Shown here piece by piece: positions 37,401-48,200 of a stretch of DNA of 64,000 nt. The translations under genes and the position numbers were made by a program. The stretch is from contig NC_037592.1 of assembly GCF_003073045.1 (NCBI RefSeq), positions 42,527,760 to 42,591,759 of the forward strand, written 5' to 3'. Positions within the stretch are counted from its first letter, which is position 1, and every line of letters starts with the position of its first letter. The DNA is from Pomacea canaliculata. Its lineage: Eukaryota; Mollusca; Gastropoda; Architaenioglossa; Ampullariidae. Under the pieces are notes generated by a model, which saw only the letters and a list, made by a program, of their open reading frames with translations, was not told the origin of the DNA and searched no databases.

Positions 37401-38740
37401 GGGTGACCCAGGAAAAAGGAGGAGTGAGTATCACATTCAGGATTGGCTTTTCAACAGAAAATAAAATCACACTTGTAATGCTTACAAACTTATGTTGAAA
37501 AGTGATCTTGTTCAATAGTCAAGTTATTTTATTCCGTCTTTTCTTTGTTTATGCATAGTTATGGCACTGGTGGGATTGGGATGTGTGGCAGTTTTCTTCA
37601 GCTTCCTGCTGTCTGTCTTCAGGTCCAAATACCAGGGATATCCATACAGGTTAGTTGCTTAGCTATAAGCCATGCTTAGAAGAGGGAAAAGAAAGTTTAA
37701 TGCCAAGAAATTGACCAGAATTAGGGTTGCATATGAAAGAGGAGCCATTTCTTGAAAGCTGCATATCATTGATTCAAAACCTCTACCGTACTGCACACCC
37801 TTCTTAGTGAACCACTTGCTCCTTTGTACTGCAAGAACATGTTCCACTAAGTCTGAATATGTTCATGATGTTTGGTTCCACTGTGTTGAAACAGATGGCT
37901 TAGTGGGAAATAACTAGGACTGTAGTTTACTCAGGTTTTCTTTATTTGATAACATTAAAGCATTTTAAAAGCTTTCTTTAACAATTTCAACCTTTTTTTG
38001 TTATCTTGTGACTGCTTTTGGTGACCCTTTTCGGTATAGAGATTTAGAAAACACTACCAAAATAAGCGTTTTTTCCTTACTTTATAAATCATTTTTGTTA
38101 TTCGTAGCATTTTTTAAAAAAAATTTACCTGTGAACGATTTTCTGCTTATTTTTAAAAATAAACTACATGTTAACAAGCAGGCAGATGACTTCCTCTTTA
38201 CACAATTATTTCACGGTTTTAAAAATGCTGTTTTTAAATTAACTTGTCATGTTTGATTCAGTTGTGGTCATTTGGACTTTTTGAAAACCATATAAAACTT
38301 CAGATGGGTCTATTTCAAAAATTGAAACATGAAAGGCAAGACAGATTAAGGACAAATCTTGATGCTCAGGCCTGTCTGGAGCGGTGGTCAGCAGGTCCTG
38401 TGTGAACTAGCTTTAGAGTAGGGGGCCAGGTCACATGGCCAAACCAAACTTGCACCACTTGACTGTTGCAAAAAGTTGTTCCTGGTGTCCTTTGCTTTCT
38501 CATGCACTGTATTAGGTGTGTTTGCAATGTCTGCACCGTAGATAAAAAGTAAAAACTTCTTTAGTGTTAATAGTAAACTGGAAATAAATAAGTTTTAGTT
38601 TACATAATCTGCCAATTGGTTTATTGAAAACACAGTGAAATACAGAAGTTTATTGGGGTAAAAAACATCTTGTATGATTGTAAGATAGTTTCTTCCATTT
38701 CAAGGATTTTTTCATTTGTTTCAGCTTCCTGTTCAAATGA
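19499..38740 (+). CDS. TUSC3/MAGT1: TUSC3/MAGT1 oligosaccharyltransferase subunit (OST3 family), 11 exons
   Basis: ER membrane oxidoreductase subunit of the STT3B-type oligosaccharyltransferase; it holds substrate cysteines so that glycosylation can precede folding. Exons: 19499-19567 (or to 19579), 20446-20615, 21885-22002, 22872-22954, 28573-28630, 29084-29224, 32428-32517, 33484-33547, 37355-37423, 37559-37649, 38725-38740. Phases agree throughout, for about 322-326 residues (human 335-348). Seen: a hydrophobic signal peptide; thioredoxin-like domain with the CSVC redox motif, PPRNYS and SMVDYDEG-like [26 protein letters not shown]; four C-terminal membrane segments; [33 protein letters not shown]. 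The tail SFLFK then stop resembles MAGT1 and one TUSC3 isoform. The exon 1 donor is ambiguous: GT at 19568 matches consensus better, while GT at 19580 gives KKEE, closer to the human sequence. Exon order is unbroken despite many insertions in introns 4, 7 and 8. Confidence 0.95.
19641..19720. repeat. Perfect 30-bp inverted repeat with 20-bp loop
   Basis: Arm 19641-19670 (begins AGGATTCAGAATCAG) is exactly complementary to 19691-19720. TUSC3 intron 1, 62 bp after the exon. Confidence 0.9.
19725..20010 (-). mobile_element. CR1-group LINE 3' UTR fragment
   Basis: Minus-strand match to the LINE C tail (AGCGCTAAGAGCATG, GCTACACAAATCATTC). Lies in TUSC3 intron 1, next to a perfect hairpin. Confidence 0.55.
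20680..20800 (-). mobile_element. CR1-group LINE 3' UTR fragment
   Basis: Short match to the same tail (AGTGCTGAGAGCATGCTC). TUSC3 intron 2, just downstream of exon 2. Confidence 0.45.
25163..26430 (-). pseudogene. Kolobok-type transposase, decayed
   Basis: Minus-strand text reads in three stretches: 26430 to about 25990, 26017-25481 and 25435-25163. Motifs in order: [38 protein letters not shown], then in another frame [56 protein letters not shown], and finally [17 protein letters not shown]. The order and the TDARH and HDRN acidic residues fit Kolobok transposases. One frame change falls between QRHE and GCERMY, and the stretch between VESL and MHYDM is shifted in and back out, so at least three frame breaks are present. 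The first stretch opens on GTG with a stop just upstream, so the true N-terminus is not visible. Confidence 0.75.
26451..27198 (+). CDS. Kolobok-borne accessory protein, spliced, apparently open (about 206 aa)
   Basis: Two exons: 26451-26571 and 26748-27198. Donor AAAAC/GTGAGT and acceptor TGTAG/GAGGAAG join in phase to give [17 protein letters not shown]. No stop is seen up to TAA after GHQWE. The protein has an acidic N-terminus ([20 protein letters not shown]), a proline-rich linker, a CPHCFQAPC cysteine cluster, then [40 protein letters not shown] and GHQWE. From memory, proteins with the same C-terminal text are very abundant in mollusc and cnidarian genomes, some annotated as P2X7 intracellular-domain-like; I could not check this. 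Its position inside the TIRs makes it element-encoded, transcribed opposite to the transposase. Function unknown. Confidence 0.65.
26849..26880. repeat. Perfect 14-bp-arm hairpin in accessory coding sequence
   Basis: Arms CAGAGAGCTTAGAT (26849-26862) and its exact complement (26867-26880) flank a 4-base loop. It encodes part of the [12 protein letters not shown] segment. Confidence 0.85.
30921..31035. repeat. About 56-bp direct repeat, 2 copies
   Basis: GCTACTGGGTCATTGTTA followed by ATCAGAAGTTA occurs twice (30937 and 30994), each preceded by GAGCTGCC. TUSC3 intron 6. Confidence 0.65.
31344..32200 (+). mobile_element. piggyBac-superfamily remnant
   Basis: TTAA at 31344-31347 is followed by CCCTCTAACGGCCCAAC, a piggyBac-style end. 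Downstream, plus-strand text with several stops resembles piggyBac transposase: [20 protein letters not shown] near 31840 and [20 protein letters not shown] then [11 protein letters not shown] near 32110-32195, including the catalytic-type Asp before KQLV. No matching right end is visible before TUSC3 exon 7. Decayed copy in TUSC3 intron 6. Confidence 0.7.
34041..34894 (-). mobile_element. RTE-like LINE, 5'-truncated, 12-bp target duplication (LINE B copy 1)
   Basis: Minus-strand reverse-transcriptase text [44 protein letters not shown] and [10 protein letters not shown], with a CTAT-repeat tail at 34041. CACTGCAGACAT flanks both ends (34029-34040 and 34895-34906). It splits a plus-strand CR1-like LINE whose frame resumes at once after the repeat ([10 protein letters not shown]). 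Several stops; not intact. Confidence 0.85.
35604..35791 (+). mobile_element. tRNA-derived SINE, full-length reference copy
   Basis: The 5' head GTGGCGCAACGGTTAGCGCC resembles a pol III A box; the region near GAGTTCATTTCTCG sits where a B box should be. The body runs through GGCTGCTTGCCGTAATATAG to CGTAAAACACCAATG and an 11-base C run. TCCACATCCTTCC flanks both ends (35591-35603 and 35792-35804). Inserted into a CR1-group LINE 3' UTR. Confidence 0.85.
36130..36470 (+). mobile_element. CR1-group LINE 3' fragment
   Basis: Begins with text like [20 protein letters not shown] and continues through a 3' UTR like the preceding copy; truncated before the SINE at 36481. Confidence 0.6.
36481..36660 (+). 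mobile_element. tRNA-derived SINE
   Basis: Same family, with a better B box (GGGTTCAGCTCTCG). Tail GTAAAATACCAAG then C-rich. Confidence 0.8.
37139..37203 (+). mobile_element. tRNA-derived SINE, 3' fragment
   Basis: Only the body end remains: TTAGCCTTAGTTGCTGGC, GGCATAAAACATG, then a C-rich tail. Confidence 0.6.
38040..38256 (+). other. Candidate alternative terminal exon of TUSC3/MAGT1
   Basis: A long pyrimidine-rich tract ends in TATAG at 38039. Spliced from the same donor as the normal last exon (37649), it reads Y-R-D-L-E and stays open for 71 codons to a stop ending at 38256. Vertebrate TUSC3 is known to use two alternative tails, one beginning S-D-L-D and one S-F-L. Here the downstream exon gives S-F-L-F-K and this one gives R-D-L-E. 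The long AT-rich remainder could be chance. Inference only. Confidence 0.35.
38350..38490 (-). mobile_element. LINE A fragment
   Basis: GAGCGGTGGTCAGCAGGTCC, GGTCACATGGCCAAACCA and CACTTGACTGTTGCAAAAAG parallel the 43.7-43.9 kb copy. TUSC3 last intron. Confidence 0.55.
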
Positions 38741-39181
38741 GGAGGAAGTGGCCTTGCACTACATTTTTTTATGTGCATTTCCCAAGAAATTTAGTGAAAT
38801 TGCCCTTCACAGATATCATAAGGAATTTGCCCAATCAAGTCAAAAGTTTTATTTCAAAAAAAAAAAAATCATTTTAGATTTTAAATTGAATGCACTGGTT
38901 GGTATTTCCATTATTTATAGGCAGAGAATTTTATTGAGATAAAATATTTTCTCCATATTGAAATTTTATATTTGAAACTAGCTCAGCACCTGCTTATTTT
39001 TGTTGCTATGTAAGGGAATATTCTGCATGCAGATGGCAGAGGTGTGTTGGTGGGTGGGCTTATGTGCGTCAGGTAAACAGATTAATCTGTAGTGTTCATT
39101 ATTGACAGCAATTTCACTGCAGTTCTTTGTGTGAGCAATGAGTTATGGTTCTCAGATGTCAATTCCTTTTTATCAGTTGAA

Positions 39182-39213
39182 AATAAACACAATTTTAAAG
39201 ACTTGTCTTTTAT
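39182..39213. terminator. Overlapping poly(A) signals of convergent TUSC3 and F-box genes
   Basis: AATAAA on the plus strand at 39182-39187 could serve TUSC3, and TTTATT at about 39208-39213 gives AATAAA on the minus strand for the F-box gene. The stop codons are 538 bp apart, so the 3' UTRs probably overlap. Confidence 0.35.
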
Positions 39214-39277
39214 TATTAGATTTTGAAAACAGCATGGTGGCCAGCTCTGGCTTGTGACCAACAGATGTCTGCAATGT

Positions 39278-42200
39278 TCACCAGAAACCCTCCGACTGGC
39301 AAACATTATCCTCAAACAGCAGATTCTGCCTATAGCAAGATAGTTTATATAAAGTGTCATCTTGTTTCACAGGTTTCCAGGAATATCCAAGTGCCTCAGA
39401 AATTATGCTTTTCAGTTCCTCTATTTCCTCTACTGTGTTGACTGCATGTCTGCCAAAGAAAATTTTATGTTCATAGACAAGCAGCGTCTTGAGAGCTGGG
39501 GCATGCTGAGCCAGGGTGATAAGTGCATCTTTTGGGATGACGAGGTTAAGCAGCACAGTCTGCACACACTTCAGCCTAGACGCCATGTACTGTAAAACAG
39601 ATAAATGATGAGGTTAAGCAGCACAGTCTGCACACACTTCAGCCTAGACGCCATGTACTGTGAACATAGATACATGATGAGGTTTAGCAGCACAGTCTGC
39701 ACACACTTTAGTCACCATGTACTGTAAAACAGATAAATGATGAGGTTAAGCAACACAGTCTGCACACTTCAGTCTAGATGCCGTGAACTGTAAACATACA
39801 GTTTTGGCTAGAGGAAGGCTAGTTCAAAAAGTTTTAATGAATTAGCATTTCTTCTTCAAGGAGTTTCAGGATTTGTACTACAGATGCCCTGTTCTATCAA
39901 AACCATCGAAATCTGGATAAAAACCTTTACTCCATTTACATTACAAGCTGTGACCAAACCCCAGTTCTCCAGCTTACCTCATGCAGGCAAAGTACTCGGT
40001 CAGAGACTTCAGCTGTGAAGTAGGCCATGTTGTCTGCATGTTTCACAAGTTTTCGAGTAGTGTTAATTGTAAACTCAGTGTACACAGGGAACAGGATGAG
40101 AAATCACGCACTATTGAGGGATTACCATGTGGACAATCATTAACAGAATCATTTCATTCACTGAGAAATCTACCCTGCTAGATGAACATGACTCAGCAAT
40201 ATCTCTCGCCGGAACTCTCAGATCCATTCTGTGGCCTAATTCTTCTAGAACAGTATCATCCATAAGACTAGGCTGGTGCTGTTGTCCATATCAAGTAATT
40301 GCCTTACTAGGCGATGTGGCGGGACCTTATCAAAAGCACTTGAAAAAGTCTTAAGTCTTTAGACCCTAACCCAGACACGTGCCAGAGGTGTCGAGTGTTG
40401 TAGGATATCATTTAAACAGGACCTGAGCAACACCCTTGTGCAAAGTAATTGAAACCAACTTGAAAAACAGCAAGAAATCAGTTCAAGTTTTTGTAATAAT
40501 ATTAATTCACTCACATCATGATATGACCTTGATTTTTCAGCAGCAAGCTGATGTGATTTTGCATTGAATCCACCAATTTTGAGCACTTGCTGGATTTTAG
40601 GGTCTTTGTACCAGTGGCTAAACCAACACCAACAGTCTTGGCCATGTTTCTGTAGGTCTTTCCACTGTGCTCATGTAAAGTCACAATGCTTGAATGCTTT
40701 TTGGGTGTAACGTCAATCTTAGAAGGCATCTGGTTTGGAAATGATTGGATATGCTGTTTATTTAAAAGTATGGTGCAGTCACTTGTGACGCAAAACCATC
40801 AATATTATTGCCTCAACCCTGAAAGTTGTGGCTCCACATTACAAAGTAAGCATCCTGTCATGGAGTAAACAAACAGCTAAAATATGTATGTAGTTTAATA
40901 AAGCAGCTTAAGCACGCGCAAAAAAATGACCAAATAGTTTTGTTTCAATTTGCACAAGGGTGTATGTGCCAGGCCAGAGGTGTCCAAGTGCTGTAGGATA
41001 GCATCTAAAAGAGTAAGAGTGGCATCAGACACTCCCCAGCCCCCTGCTGAAAAATAGCCTGTAAGCAAACTGCAGAGCAATCAGCCACAGCGGAAGCGAT
41101 CAAGCTGAATACAACTCACTCCGAACACTTGGCCACAACAGACAAGACAGCCACAGGCTCAGAGTCTTTCAAGGCCATAGCATCAGGTTTGTATGGCACC
41201 AGTGTGATTGTTGATGTGGACCATAAGTGGGGGACAGTGCGTGTCATGGAAAAGTCTGGTAAAGACATCACCTAGCTCTGCGGTTCTCAACTTGTGGTAG
41301 AGATACAGCAGGGCTTCTGCTTACGCAAAAAGTTGCGTACAGTACGCATTAAAAGTTCTGAGGACCCCTTCAATTTTTGGGCGAAGAACAGGGACCCCTT
41401 AAAAATCTGAAGAAGGGGTCCCTGGGACCCCAAAGAATTTAGCCTTAGCAGAAGCCCTGAATACAGCAATAGTTACGAAGGGATATGCAGCAATATAAAT
41501 AAGCACACGCCATTATGAAAATAAGTATTTTTATGTGTGAACTTATGTGCGAGGGTACAAACAAACATACTTTCACCCTTTGGAGGTACATTTTGAAAAA
41601 AGTTAAGAATCTCTGACCTAGCTGACTAGCACTCCTTTACACTTTATACCACCTAGCTGACTAATACCCTCTTTTACTGACTAGTTTACTTCTTTACATT
41701 TTACAGTGGAGTAGAGTCCATATTTCCTGCTCTATGGATGTAAATCATGGGCTCTGCTAATACAAAAAGGAGAATCCAGGCATTCACGAGCAAGGAGGCT
41801 GCTCCGGAACTCCTACAGAGAACATAAAACCCACGACTTTGTACAAAGCACTGTTGCCACATTCCTAGGAATGCAGGAACCTCTACTTGAAACAGTCAAG
41901 TGATGTAAGCTGGTCTGGTTTGCCGCCTTGGAGGAAAGTCAAAGCCGTGGTGAGGGGGGGAATTGGTGTTTTACGACGTGTCAGCAACTGAGGCTATATT
42001 ACGGCAAGGCAGCCAGCCCTGTAAACAGATGCCAAGTGCAGAGAAAGAACAGCGTGCCCGAGACGAGAAATGAACTCTGGGCAGCCAACCTTCACTGTAT
42101 TGGTGACAAAGCCGTGGTGACCGGAGGAAGAACTGTCTTACAAACGTCACAGACTGGTCATCCTGTACGGCAGGACCTGCTCGCTATTACCAGTTGTGGC

Positions 42201-45200
42201 ATCTATCCATGTTCCCCAGCCCCTTCCCCACCTTCCCAACGAGAGGAGGTACTAGTCAAGGAATGAACCAATGAAATGACCTGGCTGACTAGCACACTCC
42301 TTAGAACCTTGCCTCTCATGCTGTCAGGTCCAGGAGCTTTACACAGGTTGAAATAAAAAAAGAACTGTCCTCTCCCTTGCAGACTGTGACAGTGAAGAGC
42401 AGATGTCTACTTCCTCGCTGAAGTCTTTCACCTCAAACTACACATATAAAGTGTTGAGATCATTAACAAATTAGAGAGGGTCGACCAATTTTAAACATAT
42501 TTTCAAATTTTTTCCTATGTGTGTAAAGATTGTAGGCATGTATGCCTCATGCACCTTCTGTAATTCACTGTAAACCAACAGTAGAATAAAGATGCTGCAA
42601 GCCCAAAGTGGGGAATAACCCTGCATGCAATGGACACTGCCTAGCTTCAACTGCTCAGATACCAGTGGCCTATGTTGCTGAATCTCTTTGCATTAAGTAC
42701 CAGCGTAGAAACCTGCATAAATCACATAAGCATACTCTAACTGAAAAGAAAATTTGCCCAGGGTCTGAAAAAAAATAATTAGGCATCATCATGTAAACCT
42801 TAGAGTTTAGGTCAGAAGGCTATGTGTAATAAACCAGACATAAAACTAAAAGGTGACATTTCATCATTCCTTGTTTCAAAAGTCAGTATCATACTTTTAT
42901 ACACATAAAAACATGATATCAGGGATTAAAGTTATAATAATGTTAACAAATGTGCAATACCGTGTGCTTTTTTTTGTGCTACTGGTCGAAAAGACTTGAT
43001 GATGGGTGGATAGGGCAAAAACCCCTAAACATTTGAACACAGGGTCTCAGAACTCTTAACAATTTTAACTAGGGCAAGGAGGGCCTGAAAATTTTTATTT
43101 TTTTAACATGTTATAGCTGGGAAACATTGATGCACCATCACATACAACCGTCAGTAAATGAAAACTTTGAAATGGCCACCATAATTATTCTATACAGTTG
43201 ACATGATATCCTAATCCCATGTGGCCCACAGTTCATGAAAAGACACCTAATTGCATTTTCTAGGCACGACAACCCCCGCCACTCCAAATCCAAGATATAT
43301 AATCCATAGCAAGCTTGAACAAAAAGTTGAGATAGCTTTAAAGCAAAGGAGAAAAATAATCAGTAAAAGCAGGACAATATGCTTCAATATGACTGTCATT
43401 GTCAAGGTCAGAATTAATCAACAGCATGATCTGTGTACATCAGTCCTTTTTTTGGTGAATACCTTGTGCCACATGTGCTAAGAGTGAGTTGCAATGATAG
43501 CGCATTATAGCTGTAATTAAAAATAGATAGGACTTGTTGAATGAAAGGACTATTGCATGTTGTGCACAGCCATGAATGATCAGAGGTCCTTGTACATGAC
43601 AAAGTTTAGCAATTCACAGACATTCATTGCCTCAGTGTCAGTCAGTCAGCTGTTCCTTAACCAGCACCTATCCTTGGTGGGAGCATGGATCGATGCGGCA
43701 GCTGGCAATAGCAAGCAGGTCCTACTGTACAGGATGACCAGTCCAGTCTGTGATGTTTGTGAGACAGTTTTATCTCTGGCCACCACAGCATCAATTATCC
43801 TCCAAGGTGTCTTCCACAAGGTGTCATGCCAAGTCACATGGCCAAAGAAGACCAGCTTAAGTCACTTGACTGTTGAAAGTAGAGGTTCCTGGTGTCCTAC
43901 AACTGTAGCCATCTTGTTTTGTACAAAGTCATTGGTTCTATGTTCTCTTTATGAGATCCAGAGCAGGGACTTGTTCTCAAATGCCTGGATTCTTCTCTCC
44001 TTTCTGTCAGGGAGCAGAGTCCCCAAGTCACATCTGTAGTACAGGATTGGCACTACCAGGGATTTGTACAGCTTGTACTTAGTAGTAAACCTTATCTTAT
44101 GACTATGCCAGATCCTATCTAGTCTAGCCATCGCTGCTGTTGCTGTTGTGATCCTGATGTGGATATCGGACGGGGAAGTATCTGACCTCTCGGAGCTGTA
44201 CCCCATTCATGTGAATCTCTGCTTTGCCGCTGCCTTTGACCATAACTTTGCTCTTTTCAGTGCTGGTCTCCATTCCATATGCATTTGAACTGTCTGTCAG
44301 TCTGTTGGTGAGGTTTTGCAGTTCTTTGTTAGTGCTTGTTTACAGATCTCTGTCATTTGTGCAGCGGGGGTTGCGGATCGGTTTTCCACCAGTTGAAATG
44401 GAAGTATGATCGTCGTGGAGGTTTCACGCATAATGTTCTTCAAGAAGATATTAAATAGCAGTGGTGATAGGGAGCATCCTTGATGTACGCCTACTCTGGT
44501 TGTTCAGCAGTACTGTACTAGCTGAGTTATTGTACAGCACTTCGATGACCTGAACGAGGCCTTTGATATTGAATTTTCGGATCACATCATAGCCCCTTAT
44601 GGCAGACTGTGTCAAATGCCCTTTAAAAGTCAATGAAGTTGTGGTAGAGGTTCTGCTGATGCTAAAGATGCTGTTCTATAAGAATGCCACAGTCGAAGAT
44701 CTGCTCGACTGTCCTTGTATGTGGTCTGAAGCAAGCCTGCTCTTCTGCTAACAGCTCTTCTGTAGTTGTGGTGCAGTTCTGTATGACCTTCAGTATGATT
44801 TTGCTTGGGGGCTGATAAGGCTTATGGCTCTGTAGTTCTGCCACTGTTTGCTGTTTCCATTTTTTGGGGGGAGGGGTATGATTAGTGACTGCGTCCATTC
44901 TTTGGGCCTTGCCTTCCCAGACTATTTGGCACATGACAGTCAGGGCCTTTGTAGCTTCTTCCCTATGCTTCTTGAGCAATTCAGCTGGCACATTATCAAT
45001 GCCTGGCAACTTTCTTCCCATCAGACTAAGCACAGCTCTTTCGACCTTTCCCATAGGACTGGTAGGTTTGCAGGTTCACTGCATCTAGTCTGTATGTTTT
45101 GGAGGATGTTGGTGTCGGTCTTCAGCTGGAAGTTGTATACATTCTTGCAGTACTCATTCCATCGGTTGAGAACAGCATTGGTTTCTGTGAGGTTGCCATT

Positions 45201-48200
45201 GCTGTATTTGATGCCTGAGGTCTTGTGCTGATCTGTCTTAGTGAGGATCGCTAGAAGTTGACAGGCCTTCTTACTGTCACCTTGTGCCATTCCATCCTCT
45301 ATGGCAGACCTGGGCAAGGGGCGGCCCGCATCCGGCCCGCCTCCTGTCTCTGACCGGCCTGCCTGCTGGCCCGCCCGCCCATTCAGAGTTGCATATACTA
45401 TATATATATAGTATTGGGCAAAACTGAGTTAACTATATTAGTCCGGCCCTCTAAAACCATCCCAATTTCTCATGCGGCCCCTTGGGAAAATTAATTGCCC
45501 ACCCCTGGGGCCCCTTGAGAAAATTAATTGCCCATACCTGCTCTATGGCCTGGCATTGGCTCTCAATTCAGTTCTCCCTAGCTGCCTTCATTCCTTTCTT
45601 GAAGGCACAGTTCGCCTCTTTATATTTGGAAGCTGCTTCGGGTTTGCTTTTCTTTTTCCTCTTCACTGCCATTCTTTGGTCACAGAGATCTAGGATGTTG
45701 TTCATGATCCATGGCTGTTTCTTATTCCTATGTCACCTTAGAACCTCCTGGGCTGTTGACATTAACACCTCTTTGATGTTTCCAGAGAGGGTGTCTACAT
45801 CACAGTCCACCAGGTTCAGCACGGCAAATTTTCCTCTAACTGTGGCCTTGAAGACTGCTGCAATGTTTGGGTCTTGCAGCTTCTTTAAATCAAAGTGAAT
45901 GTTTGAAGGGAGTGTTTAAGAGTCACTTTGCATTAGCTTCAGCTTCAGGTCTGTTAGGTAACACTGTACAATAGGTCCCAACTTATCTAGCATTATGTGA
46001 TTAAAAAAAAAAAAAAAAAAATTTTTTCATGAACATTTCTTTAAGGACAATTATGTCTAGTTTTCTTATGCCAAACACAAGTAATATAATGCACATTGTT
46101 TGCCTGGATATTAGTAGGCAGGTCCTCCAAATCCGAGAAAGGCACAAGAGGATCCCAGATGGCTAGGATGAAGGCAACGTGTTCTAGTGTGGCTCCATAC
46201 ATATCAGCTACAGACAGCAAGAGTGCCCTAGAGATGCTGGAACAAAGACTGTCAAATACCAAGCTGCGTGCGTAGGGATTTGGGCACATGTGCACTGGAT
46301 AAACTGACCTGTTCTTGAACACATAGTGCACCTGAAACAGACAGTAACTACTTTAAGACAGTGTGGATGTTCAAGTTCTGTTGTCAAGCAATACCAAGCT
46401 CAAAAAATAAAAATGTTGAGCTCAGCACAGAACTTAAACATCACAAGACGTCATTTCCCTAAATCTGTGTAAATACTCTTGTTCTGTTATCATAGGTACA
46501 AGCACACAACTTGTCATGCATGGAAAGAGGTAATAATTACTGTAGATTTACCTCCAACTTAAAAGCATTTCTTATCTCACACTAGCTGTAAAAAGTCAAT
46601 GATGTAAGCATATCCATGGAGTTTTGTATGTCCTATTTTGGATCTCCTACTGGCTGTAGTTTAAATGGTCAATGATGTAAGCATATCTATGGAGTTTTGT
46701 GATCTCTTTCAGTACATGTTTATGGTTGCAAGATTGCATCTCAAAAATAGAACAGGTTATCTGGAAATGGTATTTTGTACTGAGCTGTATCAGCAAGTGT
46801 GCATCTTGGTAATCTATTACACGAGCCTAGTTAACTGTCACAAACCTGCTGAGATGTATTTTTTTACATGTTTTTTTTTAATTAGTAAAAGTAATTGTTC
46901 GGGTGAGGTGGTAAAGACAGCTATCACTGGGGCTGTTAGTGTCAACAGTCTGAGGCGTGCCGCGCCATACAGGGATGGCCAGCCGGTCTTTGTGTAATTA
47001 AGTTCTGTTGATAGGTTGTTTGGTGGTTACTTTGAACAAAGGAAAGAGGGTGATAGTGTGTTGGATGTGTGTGGTTTGATTGGGGTTTTTCCTTGACGGG
47101 AGCGGGAAGAAGGGGGAGTCTTCTTGGTGTTGTCAGTGCGTCCGGAGCGGACGGCTATTGCTTTGTAACCAGTCTTGACGGACTTGGTGTTGTAGACCTG
47201 TGTGTACAAGTCCTGACCAGACTTGGATTGTGTGTATAAGTCCTGAACCGACTTGAAGTACCAGACTTCTTTGTGTTTTGTTACATTGAACCTGTTGAAG
47301 TTTTCTTGTGAAGTTTTCTTGTGGATTTTTACTTTTGGATTTACTTTTGGATTTTCTTGTGAATTTTCTTGTGGATTTACTTCTGGATTTACCTTTTGGA
47401 GTTACCTTTGGATATAACTACAAGACGAAGTGGAAACTTTGTGTACTTTTTTCACGTGGATATATGGTACATGTTAGAAGTGAAAACATTGTGCCGTTTC
47501 AAGTGGAGACTTTGAGAGAAACTGGACGAGAGGATTGAATACTTTTGAAACTGTTGGAAGAAACGTGTGTACGAATTGTGGGGTTGGAAAATTAGGAATC
47601 GTTTTGTATTGTGTTTATTTATTTTTTTGTTTTCTTCTTTTATTTTGATTTTCTAAATTATATTATATTTCTAAAGTTTAAACTGTTGTCTGTGTTTTGA
47701 TTTTATTAATTGTCTCGTCTGAAAGGCGCTGTAGAGTGCAGGTGACATTAACCTTCACTATACAACACTAGATCATTTACTGGATTATTCACATCTCTGT
47801 GCACTGTGCAACTGCTAAAGAAACCATGATCTTTCTGATTTTGTGGATTGACTTTGTTCTAAGTTCTTTTAAAATCTGACAAAGAAAATAGGAAGATTTG
47901 TAAAAACAAGAATCTGATTAAGACCAGTGTGGAAACCTGCCTTTAGTTTCCGCCCAGGTATGAGTTGCAGGGCATGCCAGTCAATGGCTGATTTCTCAAC
48001 ATAATTCAGAGTAAGGGTATGCTCATCACTGGTCAGGTACAGCTCCTGCAGGCTGAATTCTACAAGTTGTTGCAAAATCAGAGTGTTCAGATTTTGGATG
48101 GGGCATTTGAGCACACGTAGAGACATGCAGTAGACAAGATAGTTCAGAGGATGAACTGAAGATGCCAAAATCAGTCCATGAGAAAAGTCCAGGCAGGCAA

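Noticed and set aside
47310-47420. Protein-coding repeat (LLLDLLLDF frame)
   Set aside because: Simple TTTTGGATTTAC-type DNA repeats explain the frame; no flanking coding text.
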